From Alphaproteobacteria bacterium (GTDB lineage Bacteria > Pseudomonadota > Alphaproteobacteria > SHNJ01), in assembly GCA_947456345.1 (NCBI GenBank), contig CANGQU010000049.1:1-6021 (forward strand): a stretch of 6,021 nucleotides of DNA. Direction: 5' to 3'. Shown here in pieces: positions 1-5,815 of this stretch (positions are counted from its first letter, which is position 1; the number at the start of each line of letters is the position of its first letter). The notes under the pieces were generated by a model. That model made no database searches. It worked only from the letters and a program-made list of their open reading frames with translations, and was not told where the DNA came from. The translations under genes were made by a program, and so were the position numbers.

Positions 1-32
1 AAAACCCCGCCCAGCAATGGGCGGGGTTTTTT
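1..32 (+). terminator. Rho-independent terminator of an upstream gene outside the window
   Basis: A perfect 12-bp stem (AAAACCCCGCCC at 1-12 against GGGCGGGGTTTT at 19-30) encloses the six-base loop AGCAAT and runs into a T tract. Because the stem begins with A residues it could also act on the other strand, but no minus-strand gene is visible here. It separates ihfB from whatever lies upstream; in many alphaproteobacteria that gene is rpsA, which cannot be checked here. Confidence 0.85.
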
Positions 33-124
33 ATGCTATTGACCCCCCCGGCAAAATCTGGCATTTTTGGTTAAGTATTTGAATTGTCTCAAGTTGTTTT
101 CCTATTTGCCTGGATTGGTATCTG

Positions 125-418
125 ATGACCCGCTCGGAATTGATTGTCACTCTGGCCGAAAAATATCCGCATTTGCTCCATCACGATCTGGAACGGATCG
201 TCGATTGCGTATTTGATTCGATCACCGGCGCCCTGACCCAGGGTCATCGGGTCGAATTGCGCGGCTTTGGCACCTTTGGCACAAAAACCCGCCGTGCCCG
301 TTCCGGCCGCAACCCGCGCACGGGCGATACGGTGCATGTCGCTGAAAAACGCGTGCCGTATTTCCGCACCGGCAAGGAATTGCGCGCCCGCCTGAATAAA
401 AAAACCGAAACCGTTTAA
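125..418 (+). CDS. ihfB: Integration host factor subunit beta (IHF-beta)
   Basis: The 97-residue product is the beta chain of IHF, the heterodimer that binds a specific DNA sequence and bends it sharply in recombination, replication and sigma54-type transcription. The length matches the family (E. coli IHF-beta has 94 residues) and the two align without gaps through the core. The dimerisation helices are residues 3-38. The DNA-binding beta arm carries the HU/IHF signature GFGTF (47-51) to GRNPRTG (61-67), with the intercalating proline at P64 as in E. coli and R46 also kept. The C-terminal [10 protein letters not shown] segment is typical. The ATG at 125 gives the conserved MT(R/K)SELI start; the ribosome site (GGATTGG, 112-118) is weak. 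TTGAAT at 79-84 is a possible -35 box, but no good -10 follows, so the promoter is unresolved. The alpha subunit (ihfA) is not in the window. Confidence 0.96.
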   Translation: MTRSELIVTLAEKYPHLLHHDLERIVDCVFDSITGALTQGHRVELRGFGTFGTKTRRARSGRNPRTGDTVHVAEKRVPYFRTGKELRARLNKKTETV

Positions 419-451
419 ATCCGCCGCAAGGGCGCTAGGTCTGGAAAATAG

Positions 452-679
452 ATGCGTTATTTTTTGAAAATTATTGCCTATGTCATCTTTGCCGTGCTGG
501 CAATTTGGTTGCTGACGTTTACGGTTTATAACCATGACCTGCTCAGCCTGAATTTATGGCCCTTGCCGTATGCTGTATCGCTGTCGGCTGGGGTGCTGAT
601 GATTTTGTGCTTGGCTGTGGGATATGCGATCGGCTATGTGCATCGCTGCTGCCGCCAAAGCTGCGGCAAAAAAGCATAA
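452..679 (+). CDS. lapA: LapA-domain small inner-membrane protein
   Basis: This 75-residue protein matches the LapA (DUF1049) family, whose E. coli member acts with LapB at the inner membrane in regulating lipopolysaccharide assembly. Two hydrophobic segments are visible, residues 5-24 and about 41-62. Between them lies the family hallmark N-x-(D/Q)-x-(L/V)-S-L-N-L-W-P-L-P (N27 to P39), followed by a Gly-rich second helix ending in GYAIGY. Family members usually have a longer cytoplasmic tail (E. coli LapA has about 102 residues); here the tail is only about 13 residues, basic, with three cysteines (C66, C67, C71). The position between ihfB and pyrF is the standard alphaproteobacterial context and supports the call. 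The ribosome site is poor (GGAAA at 443-447). The gene probably shares a transcript with ihfB, 33 nt upstream. Confidence 0.85.
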   Translation: MRYFLKIIAYVIFAVLAIWLLTFTVYNHDLLSLNLWPLPYAVSLSAGVLMILCLAVGYAIGYVHRCCRQSCGKKA

Positions 680-682
680 GGA
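678..682 (+). promoter_or_regulatory. Shine-Dalgarno site fixing the GTG start of pyrF
   Basis: AAGGA overlaps the last two bases of the lapA stop codon (TAA, 677-679) and lies seven bases before the GTG at 690. The overlap suggests translational coupling between lapA and pyrF. Confidence 0.7.
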
Positions 683-689
683 TTGAAAC

Positions 690-1424
690 GTGGAAAATTT
701 ATCCGCTATTGAACGGGTGTTATGCGCCATTGATACCGACGATTTGGTTTTTGCTACCAAATTGGCCAAGGATTTGCGGCCCTATGTCGGCGGCTTTAAA
801 CTGGGATTGGAATTTTTTACCGCCCACGGCCCCGAAGGCGTGCGTAAAATCCAGGAATTGGGCATGCCCATTTTGCTGGATTTGAAATTCCACGACATTC
901 CGAACACGGTCGCCGGTGCAGTGCGCGCTGCGACCCGTTTGGGCGTCGCGATGTTGACCATCCACACCGGCGGCAGCAGCGATATGATGCGCCAGGCCGT
1001 CACCGCCGCGCAAACGGCTGCGGGCGAGGCGAATGTACCCATACCGCAATTATTCGGGGTCACGGTTTTAACCTCGCTGGACGATAATGATTTGATGGAA
1101 TTGGGCTACAAGCAAAAAGCCTCGGATCGCGTCAAACGCTTGTCCGAGATGGCGCAATTATGCGGCCTGTCGGGCGTCGTCGCCTCGGCCCGGGAATTGC
1201 AACTACTCGAAGAACAGCACGGGCCCAATTTCCGCTTTATCACCCCCGGCATCCGCCCGGCTTGGGCTGCGGACGCGCATGATCAAAAACGCGTGCTGGA
1301 ACCGGCGGCCGCAATCGCGGCTGGGGCCGATTACCTGGTCGTGGGCCGCCCGATCACCCGCGCCAAGGATCCCATCGACGCCGCCAAGCGCATTTTGGCC
1401 GAAGTCCAAAGCGCCATTCGTTAA
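690..1424 (+). CDS. pyrF: Orotidine 5'-phosphate decarboxylase
   Basis: The 244-residue product decarboxylates OMP to UMP, the final step of de novo pyrimidine synthesis, in the cytoplasm. The catalytic residues of the bacterial class are all present and each is exactly seven positions lower than in E. coli PyrF: D15 (AIDTDD), K37 (GFKLG), and the DLKFHDIP motif at 64-71 with D64, K66 and D69. The phosphate-gripping TPGIRP (185-190) and VVGRPIT (217-223, with R220) are intact. The length is normal for the family. The start is a GTG at 690, supported by AAGGA seven bases upstream and by the conserved distance to the motifs. The gap to lapA is 10 nt and to accD 24 nt, so it reads as the third gene of an ihfB-lapA-pyrF-accD operon. 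No UTP- or pyrimidine-responsive attenuator is visible. Confidence 0.97.
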   Translation: MENLSAIERVLCAIDTDDLVFATKLAKDLRPYVGGFKLGLEFFTAHGPEGVRKIQELGMPILLDLKFHDIPNTVAGAVRAATRLGVAMLTIHTGGSSDMMRQAVTAAQTAAGEANVPIPQLFGVTVLTSLDDNDLMELGYKQKASDRVKRLSEMAQLCGLSGVVASARELQLLEEQHGPNFRFITPGIRPAWAADAHDQKRVLEPAAAIAAGADYLVVGRPITRAKDPIDAAKRILAEVQSAIR

Positions 1425-1448
1425 TCATTTTCGTTATAGGCAGCGCCC

Positions 1449-2324
1449 TTGAATTGGCTAACCAATATCGTCCGTCCGAAAATCCGCGCCCTGGTCGGCG
1501 CGCGCGAAGTACCGGACAATTTATGGACTAAATGCAACGGCTGCGGGCAGATGCTGTTTTCGCGCGATTTGGATGCCAATGCCCAAGTCTGCCCACTATG
1601 CGGCTATCATTTCCGCCTGGCGGTAAAAAAGCGCCTGGCCATGATTTACGACAACGCCCAATATGAAACCATCCCAACACCGCCAGTGCCGGTCGATCCA
1701 CTAAAATTCAAAGATAAAAAACGTTACAGCGACCGGCTACGCGATGCGGCGGCACGCGGTCATACCCATGACGCGATAGTTGTTGCCGCCGGCAAGGTCG
1801 ACGGCATGGAATTGGTTACCGCCGCTTTTGATTTTGAATTCATGGGCGGATCGATGGGCACTGCCGTGGGCGAAGGTCTGGTGACCGCAGCTGAACACGC
1901 GGTGCGGCGCAAAGCGCCATTGCTGGCGATTCCCGCATCGGGCGGTGCCCGCATGCAAGAAGGTATTTTATCGCTAATGCAAATGCCGCGTAGCACGGTC
2001 GCCAGTTTGCGCGTCAAGGAAGCCGGTCTGCCTTATATCGTCTTGCTCACCGATCCCACCACGGGCGGGGTCAGCGCGTCGTTTGCCATGCTAGGCGACA
2101 TCACCTTGGCCGAGCCCGGGGCGGTGATCGGCTTTGCCGGGGCGCGCGTGATCGAGGAGACGATTCGCCAAAAATTGCCCGAAGGGTTTCAAAAGGCGGA
2201 ATATTTGCTGGACCACGGTATGGTCGATGCGGTGGTCAAACGCCATGATTTGCGCGCCACCATCGCCCGGCTGATTGGTTTATTGTATTACCAAAAAAAT
2301 CAGCCTCCCAAGCAAGCGTCCTAA
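1449..2324 (+). CDS. accD: Acetyl-CoA carboxylase carboxyltransferase subunit beta
   Basis: This 291-residue subunit pairs with AccA to move the carboxyl group from biotinylated AccB to acetyl-CoA, giving malonyl-CoA, the committed step of fatty acid synthesis. The N-terminal four-cysteine zinc ribbon is complete (C29, C32, C48, C51). The crotonase-like core has both oxyanion-hole stretches, SGGARMQEG (164-172) and [10 protein letters not shown] (203-212), and the family's C-terminal [13 protein letters not shown]...DHGMVD signature (229-260). The start chosen is TTG at 1449, because it gives the MNWLTN...RPKIR end typical of alphaproteobacterial AccD; the first in-frame ATG (1551) would cut the zinc ribbon in half. 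Only a weak AGG (1438-1440) lies in the ribosome-site region. The other subunit gene (accA) and the often-neighbouring folC are not here. No clear terminator follows the stop codon; the AAAAAACCTTTTTT just after it cannot form a hairpin. Confidence 0.97.
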   Translation: MNWLTNIVRPKIRALVGAREVPDNLWTKCNGCGQMLFSRDLDANAQVCPLCGYHFRLAVKKRLAMIYDNAQYETIPTPPVPVDPLKFKDKKRYSDRLRDAAARGHTHDAIVVAAGKVDGMELVTAAFDFEFMGGSMGTAVGEGLVTAAEHAVRRKAPLLAIPASGGARMQEGILSLMQMPRSTVASLRVKEAGLPYIVLLTDPTTGGVSASFAMLGDITLAEPGAVIGFAGARVIEETIRQKLPEGFQKAEYLLDHGMVDAVVKRHDLRATIARLIGLLYYQKNQPPKQAS

Positions 2325-2372
2325 AAAACCTTTTTTATCCGCGAAATATTTTGTTACGATACCGTTTCAAGG

Positions 2373-2400
2373 TTGACTTGGCGTGGCAATTTCCTATATT
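2373..2400 (+). promoter_or_regulatory. Sigma70-type promoter of the fasciclin gene
   Basis: TTGACT (2373-2378) and TATATT (2395-2400) are separated by 16 bases, five of six matches to each consensus box. Transcription should begin near 2407, giving a leader of about 32 nt before the ATG at 2439. A longer in-frame open frame begins with the TTG of this -35 box, so that upstream start is not credible. Confidence 0.7.
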
Positions 2401-2426
2401 TTCCGCATCTTTCCCATTCAATCGTA

Positions 2427-2432
2427 ACGGAG
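2427..2432 (+). promoter_or_regulatory. Shine-Dalgarno site deciding the fasciclin start
   Basis: ACGGAG sits six bases before the ATG at 2439, one of the best ribosome sites in the window. It selects that ATG over the 22-codon upstream extension and places the hydrophobic export segment at the very amino end. Confidence 0.75.
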
Positions 2433-2438
2433 CATATA

Positions 2439-3101
2439 ATGAACTTTAAGAAAATCGTATTCGCCTTGGCGGCCATCGTGATCGCCATCGGCGTCGCCCA
2501 ATACATGGGCATGGCGCAACCCACCGCCACCAGCAGCGATGTTAGCGCATCGGCCGAGCAAGCTGCCAAAAGCTTGAGCGACGCAGCCGCGCAATCCACC
2601 GCCGCCGCCAATCAATTGGCCCAGGAAACCACCGCCGCCATCAACAGCGCCGTTGCATCCGCTACCAGCAGCACCAGCAACATCGTTGCCACCGCCGCAT
2701 CGAATGGCAGCTTCAAAACCTTCAGCACCTTGGTTGCCGCAGCCGGTTTGAGCGACACCTTGTCCGGCCCGGGCCCATTCACCGTGTTTGCACCGACCGA
2801 TGCCGCATTCGCTAAATTGCCGGCCGAAACCTTGGCCAGCTTGCAGCGCCCGGAAAACAAGGCCCAGTTGCAGCAAATTTTGTCTTACCATGTCGTCAGC
2901 GGCAAATTGGCCAGCAGCGATTGGTCCGGCAAAACCAGCAGCCCGAAATCGGTTGCCGGTTTGAACCTGAACATCGATGGCAGCAACAACACCATCAATG
3001 GCGCAAAAATCGCCTCGGATAGCATCACCGCCAGCAACGGCATGATCTATTCGATCGATACCGTTTTGCAGCCCAATTCGGCTAGCAGCTTAACCAACTA
3101 A
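2439..3101 (+). CDS. Exported or membrane-anchored fasciclin (FAS1) domain protein
   Basis: The 220-residue product begins with a Sec-type signal or anchor: basic MNFKK, then a hydrophobic stretch at residues 6-22, with possible signal peptidase sites after A20 or A26. There is no lipobox cysteine. Residues about 28-78 are an Ala/Ser/Thr/Gln-rich linker, probably helical, without aromatic residues. The FAS1 domain covers about 80-211: NIVATAASNGSFKTF opening, the H1 motif FTVFAPTDAAF (114-124), the ILSYHVVSG (YH) motif at 147-155, and the closing IDTVLQP (206-212). FAS1 proteins generally mediate adhesion or extracellular matrix contacts; the ligand here cannot be told. Its own promoter and terminator make it a single-gene unit insulated from accD and from the next gene. 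The good promoter and ribosome site suggest abundant expression, which is inference. Confidence 0.92.
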   Translation: MNFKKIVFALAAIVIAIGVAQYMGMAQPTATSSDVSASAEQAAKSLSDAAAQSTAAANQLAQETTAAINSAVASATSSTSNIVATAASNGSFKTFSTLVAAAGLSDTLSGPGPFTVFAPTDAAFAKLPAETLASLQRPENKAQLQQILSYHVVSGKLASSDWSGKTSSPKSVAGLNLNIDGSNNTINGAKIASDSITASNGMIYSIDTVLQPNSASSLTN

Positions 3102-3116
3102 ACATTGGTTTATTCG

Positions 3117-3148
3117 AAAAAGGCGGCCCGCAGAGGCCGCCTTTTTTT
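3117..3148 (+). terminator. Rho-independent terminator of the fasciclin gene
   Basis: AAAAAGGCGGCC (3117-3128) pairs with GGCCGCCTTTTT (3135-3146) around the loop CGCAGA, and the T run continues to 3148. It begins 15 bases after the fasciclin stop codon. The A-rich 5' side would also permit termination from the other direction. Confidence 0.92.
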
Positions 3149-3152
3149 ATGC

Positions 3153-3180
3153 TTGCCAAACGCGCGCTGGAATCTAGATA
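3153..3180 (+). promoter_or_regulatory. Possible promoter of the YdjM-like gene
   Basis: TTGCCA (3153-3158, five of six to consensus) and GATAAA (3175-3180, four of six) are 16 bases apart, directly after the fasciclin terminator. The predicted start of transcription (3186-3188) falls immediately before the ATG at 3189, which would give a leaderless messenger. This agrees with the lack of a usable ribosome site, but the -10 box is weak. Confidence 0.35.
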
Positions 3181-3188
3181 AATGCGCT

Positions 3189-4208
3189 ATGGACCCACTT
3201 ACCCACGGCCTATTGGGCGCATCGGCCGCCATGAGCCGCGCCAAGAATGACCGCACGACACTGGCGGTGGCGATTATCGCTGGCCTGTGCGGCGGCATGT
3301 TTCCGGATATCGATGTATTCATCCGTAGTGCCGACAACCCGTTATTGCAAATTCAATACCACCGCCATTTCACCCACGCGCTCGTATTTGTGCCCCTGGG
3401 TGCCGCCATTGTGGCGCTGGGGTTATGGCCACTATTACGCCGCCACGCGCGCTGGGCGCAATTATGGATGTTTGCCGCGCTGGGCATGATCACCCACGGC
3501 GTCTTGGATGCGTTCACCAGTTACGGCACGCATTTGTTTTGGCCGTTCACGAATGCCCGCACATCGTGGAGTTTTGTGTCGGTGGTCGATCCGATCGTTA
3601 CCATAGCGCTGATCATCGGCGTGATCGGTTTTTACCGCAGCCTCAAACGCGCTTGGGTCGTGTGTGCCTTGGCGTTTTTTGCCCTGTATTTGGGATTTGG
3701 CGCTATGCAAAATTACCGGACCGAAAATGCGATGCGGGCAGTGGCCGCCAAGCGGGGGCATAATGTCGAATTGATCGAGGTTAAATCCACCCTGTTAAAT
3801 AACATCGTTTGGCGCAGCAATTACACGAGCAACGGGGTCATTTACAACGACGGCTGGTATATGGGCCCATTCGGCGGCATGGTGCATTACCCGGGTGGTC
3901 AGGTTCCGTTGCTTGATCTGGCGCGGAATTTCCCAGGCCTACCACCGGATTCGGTGCTGGGCCAAGATATCGAAAAATTTCGCTTTTTCTCGGCTGGGTT
4001 CGTGGGTGTCAAACCCGATGACCCAAGCGTGATCGGCGATTTCCGTTATGCGTTGCTGCCCGATGCGGTTGGCCCGTTATGGGGGATTCGAATTGACACA
4101 ACGCAACCCAACCGCCATCCCAGTTTTGAAAATTTCCGGCAAATCACGGATGACACCTGGGCGCGGTTTTTTGCCATGCTGCGCGGCAAGGAATTGCCGC
4201 CGTCCTAA
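3189..4208 (+). CDS. YdjM-family (DUF457) membrane protein, predicted metal-dependent hydrolase
   Basis: This 339-residue product belongs to the LexA-regulated YdjM/YbcI-type family of inner-membrane proteins annotated as metal-dependent hydrolases; no substrate is established. The N-terminal half carries the family's conserved polar residues between membrane segments: MDPLTHGLLGA (H6), FPDIDV (D40, D42), HRHFTH (H58, H60, H63) and THGVLDAFTSYGTH (H103, D107, H115), which together could hold a metal. Hydrophobic segments lie near residues 25-37, 64-82, 91-106, 132-148 and 156-172. Residues about 175-339 form a soluble C-terminal part seen in the longer proteobacterial members. The ATG at 3189 is chosen because MDP(L/I)TH is the family start; a frame open from 3105 would run through the fasciclin terminator. 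No convincing ribosome site precedes it (GGAA at 3167-3170 is 18 bases away). No SOS box was seen upstream. Confidence 0.88.
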   Translation: MDPLTHGLLGASAAMSRAKNDRTTLAVAIIAGLCGGMFPDIDVFIRSADNPLLQIQYHRHFTHALVFVPLGAAIVALGLWPLLRRHARWAQLWMFAALGMITHGVLDAFTSYGTHLFWPFTNARTSWSFVSVVDPIVTIALIIGVIGFYRSLKRAWVVCALAFFALYLGFGAMQNYRTENAMRAVAAKRGHNVELIEVKSTLLNNIVWRSNYTSNGVIYNDGWYMGPFGGMVHYPGGQVPLLDLARNFPGLPPDSVLGQDIEKFRFFSAGFVGVKPDDPSVIGDFRYALLPDAVGPLWGIRIDTTQPNRHPSFENFRQITDDTWARFFAMLRGKELPPS

Positions 4209-4272
4209 CAGTGCATAACTCGGCCTTGTATGGGGATGTGGCCCGGATTATGGTCGGCGCCAGAGGTGTCCT

Positions 4273-5241
4273 ATGCCGTTTGAATTAATCCTGCAAAACC
4301 TGTTCAGCCCCGCCGTGTTATGTTTCATGCTGGGTGGTTTAGCCGCGATGCTGAAAAGCGATTTGCGCGTGCCGCCGCAAATGCTGGAAACGATTTCCAT
4401 GTATTTGTTGTTTGCCATCGGCCTCAAGGGCGGCTTTGCCCTGCAAAGCGCGGATTTAACCGGTTTTGCCCCGGCCTTGGCCGCAACCCTGGCCTTGGGC
4501 GCCATTACACCCATTTTGGCCTTTGCGGCAGCGAAAAGTTTTTTACGCCTGGATCGCACCAATGCTGCGGCGGTGGCCGCGCATTACGGATCGGTATCGG
4601 CGGTGACGTTCATGGCAGCACTCAGTTTGGCCAAATACCAAAATATTCCCGTCGAGGGGTTCATTTACGCGCTGTTGGTAGTGCTGGAAATACCAGGGAT
4701 TGTGATCGCGTTATTGCTCGCCAAACGCCAAGCGGGCGATCCCAATCAAAGCATCGCCGCCGTCCTGCACGAGGCGGTGACCGGCAAAAGCATTATTTTA
4801 TTGGCAGGCGGCATGGCCGTGGCCTGGCTTAGCCCAGCCGTCAGCCACGAACCGTTACAAAACGTGTTCATCAACCCGTTCCAAGGGGTGTTGGTTTTTT
4901 TCCTGTTGGAATTGGGCTATGTCGCGTTTTCGCGCCTAAAGGAAATCGAACAACCCATGCCGAAATTGATGGTATTCGGCATCATCGTGCCGTTGGCGTT
5001 TGGCATGATTGGCCTTGGCCTGGGACATTGGGCCGGGCTATCGGCAGGCGGGATGGCGATTTTGGCGGTGATGGCCGCCAGCGCATCCTATATCGCAGCA
5101 CCCGCGGCCGTAGGCATGGCCCTGCCGTCGGCCAATCCGGCGATATATTTGACCCTGTCCATATCCATCACCCTGCCGTTTAATATCGGTTTTGGGATTC
5201 CGTTGTACTTTGCCTTGGCGCAGATGTTGGGTAATGGTTAG
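4273..5241 (+). CDS. sbtA: SbtA-family sodium-dependent bicarbonate transporter
   Basis: The 322-residue, strongly hydrophobic product matches the SbtA family (PF05982, formerly DUF897), inner-membrane symporters that import bicarbonate with sodium in cyanobacteria and occur widely in proteobacteria. About ten membrane segments can be drawn in two inverted halves. Family hallmarks are GLKGG (50-54), AAHYGSVSAVTF (102-113) in the first half, and MAASASYIAAPAAVGMALP (267-285) with ITLPFNIGFGIPLY (299-312) in the second; the GSVSA and ASASYIAAPA stretches line the substrate and sodium sites in solved homologues. The loop between halves (about 151-172) is shorter than in cyanobacterial SbtA of about 370 residues. 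ATG 4273 has AGAGG (4262-4266) six bases upstream. It lies 64 nt after the YdjM-like gene, with no clear promoter or terminator between, so co-transcription is possible. The PII-like partner gene sbtB does not follow. Bicarbonate as substrate is inferred from the family. Confidence 0.88.
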   Translation: MPFELILQNLFSPAVLCFMLGGLAAMLKSDLRVPPQMLETISMYLLFAIGLKGGFALQSADLTGFAPALAATLALGAITPILAFAAAKSFLRLDRTNAAAVAAHYGSVSAVTFMAALSLAKYQNIPVEGFIYALLVVLEIPGIVIALLLAKRQAGDPNQSIAAVLHEAVTGKSIILLAGGMAVAWLSPAVSHEPLQNVFINPFQGVLVFFLLELGYVAFSRLKEIEQPMPKLMVFGIIVPLAFGMIGLGLGHWAGLSAGGMAILAVMAASASYIAAPAAVGMALPSANPAIYLTLSISITLPFNIGFGIPLYFALAQMLGNG

Positions 5242-5267
5242 GCGATAGGCGCTTTAAACCGCGATTT

Positions 5268-5368
5268 GGCGCGAGTCCACCTACGTTAAAACTTCGGTGG
5301 ACGACCTGCACTATTTTGTGTAATTTCGCGCAGGTCGGATGGGTGGGCGAGTGCCATCCATGAGCGCC
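5268..5368 (+). other. Chain of abutting hairpins, possible four-way-junction RNA or cruciform element
   Basis: Three perfect inverted repeats follow one another with no base between them: GTCCACC/GGTGGAC (5275-5281 with 5296-5302), GACCTGC/GCAGGTC (5303-5309 with 5330-5336) and GGATGG/CCATCC (5337-5342 with 5354-5359). An outer helix GGCGC/GCGCC (5268-5272 with 5364-5368) can close the set into a four-way junction. There is no T tract, so none is an intrinsic terminator. The region lies between sbtA (ends 5241) and the tRNA gene. It could be a structured RNA, a palindromic repeat element or part of the tRNA precursor; it matches no RNA family I recognise. A further hairpin follows separately at 5376-5406. 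Confidence 0.4.
5337..5353 (+). repeat. Partial copy of the tRNA-Ser 5' end
   Basis: GGATGGGTGGGCGAGTG differs at one base (position 11, G for C) from the first 17 bases of the tRNA-Ser gene at 5436-5452, 99 bases downstream in the same orientation. It is followed at once by CCATCC (5354-5359), which equals part of the tRNA's 3' acceptor strand, as if the middle of a tRNA copy had been lost. This may be the remnant of a duplicated tRNA gene or a footprint of integration at the tRNA. Confidence 0.5.
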
Positions 5369-5375
5369 TCAAGCG

Positions 5376-5406
5376 CGAGTGGGTAAAATTAAATTTAAAC
5401 CACTCG
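5376..5406 (+). other. Inverted repeat with AT-rich loop upstream of tRNA-Ser
   Basis: CGAGTGG (5376-5382) and CCACTCG (5400-5406) are perfectly complementary, and TAAA/TTTA (5384-5387 with 5394-5397) can extend the stem past a mismatch. The AT-rich centre holds TAAAAT (5384-5389), five of six to a -10 box and about 47 bases before the mature tRNA start, but no good -35 precedes it. It may be the tRNA promoter region or a processing structure in the tRNA leader. Confidence 0.35.
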
Positions 5407-5435
5407 GCTGATGGTGCTGCAACGTTCGATACTGA

Positions 5436-5526
5436 GGATGGGTGGCCGAGTGGTTGAAGGCGCACCCCTGGAAAGGGTGTAGACGTTAATAGCGTCTCGT
5501 GAGTTCGAATCTCATCCCATCCTCCA
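5436..5526 (+). tRNA. tRNA-Ser (anticodon GGA)
   Basis: A complete class II tRNA of 91 nt including the encoded CCA. The acceptor stem GGATGGG (5436-5442) pairs perfectly with CCCATCC (5516-5522). The D arm is GCCGAGTGGTTGAAGGC, and the anticodon stem CACCC/GGGTG encloses the loop CTGGAAA with anticodon GGA at 5470-5472, which reads UCC and UCU serine codons. The long variable arm AGACG/CGTCT (5481-5485 with 5493-5497) is the serine identity element. The T arm is 5499-5515 with TTCGAAT, its outermost pair being G-T. The discriminator at 5523 is T (U73), where bacterial serine tRNAs usually have G73. T-rich sequence follows the CCA, but no hairpin terminator is seen. Confidence 0.97.
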
Positions 5527-5815
5527 TTTCTTTTATTGCAACCTCTCTCTAATTTTGCGCTGGTGGTTTTAGCGCTGCGATTTCGGCCATTATTGGGGCT
5601 GTTTGCGCATGGTGCCGGACGGCAAGGTGTTGTCGGGGCGACCAATCCCAAGCCAAATCCTGCCCGCTTCGCCCATTTCATCTCGAAATAACCGAACCGG
5701 ATGGCGAGCAGTACGACATTTCCGCCCTTGGGAATGTTGGAGATTTTTTTCTGTGTTTCGAATCTCATTCGCGCGGCAAGATTAAATCTGGCGTCCAATA
5801 GCCACAAATATTTTT
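5527..5815. other. Stretch without recognisable genes
   Basis: No reading frame here looks coding. The plus-strand frame of 60 codons from 5603 starts with TTG, lacks a ribosome site and resembles nothing known. The long minus-strand frame runs straight across the tRNA gene, so it is not a gene as a whole. Only short inverted repeats are present, such as GCGCT/AGCGC (5557-5561 with 5571-5575). It may be a decayed gene or a spacer. I see no direct repeat of the tRNA 3' end that would mark an attachment site. Confidence 0.5.

Noticed and set aside
39..67. Promoter for ihfB using TTGACC (39-44) with a 17-base spacer
   Set aside because: The -10 position reads CATTTT, only three of six matches, and the -35 abuts the upstream terminator; not strong enough to list.
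53..67. AAAAT/ATTTT inverted repeat upstream of ihfB
   Set aside because: Only five A-T pairs; this is expected by chance in AT-rich spacer DNA.
2324..2340. AAAAAACCTTTTTT after accD as a terminator
   Set aside because: The two-base centre cannot form a loop and there is no GC stem.
2373..2438. A 22-codon amino-terminal extension of the fasciclin protein starting at TTG 2373
   Set aside because: The TTG is part of the -35 box, and a strong ribosome site precedes the ATG at 2439, which also puts the signal segment at the amino end.
3105..3188. An earlier start for the YdjM-like protein in the same frame
   Set aside because: It would be translated across the fasciclin terminator and lacks a ribosome site; the family begins at MDP(L/I)TH, encoded from 3189.
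5283..5290. Integron attC core site suggested by GTTAAAA within the first hairpin
   Set aside because: It does not fit GTTRRRY at the last base, and no matching RYYYAAC partner is correctly placed.
5436..5526. Integration of a prophage or island at the tRNA-Ser 3' end
   Set aside because: No direct repeat of the tRNA 3' part is found downstream in the window and no integrase gene is present; only the 5' part is duplicated, upstream.
5603..5785. A 60-codon plus-strand frame with a TTG start
   Set aside because: There is no ribosome site, no recognisable motif, and its composition looks like translated non-coding DNA.
5286..5807. A 173-codon minus-strand reading frame
   Set aside because: It runs antisense through the whole tRNA-Ser gene, including the well-known spurious peptide read from such tRNAs, and across the hairpin region; no part resembles a known protein.
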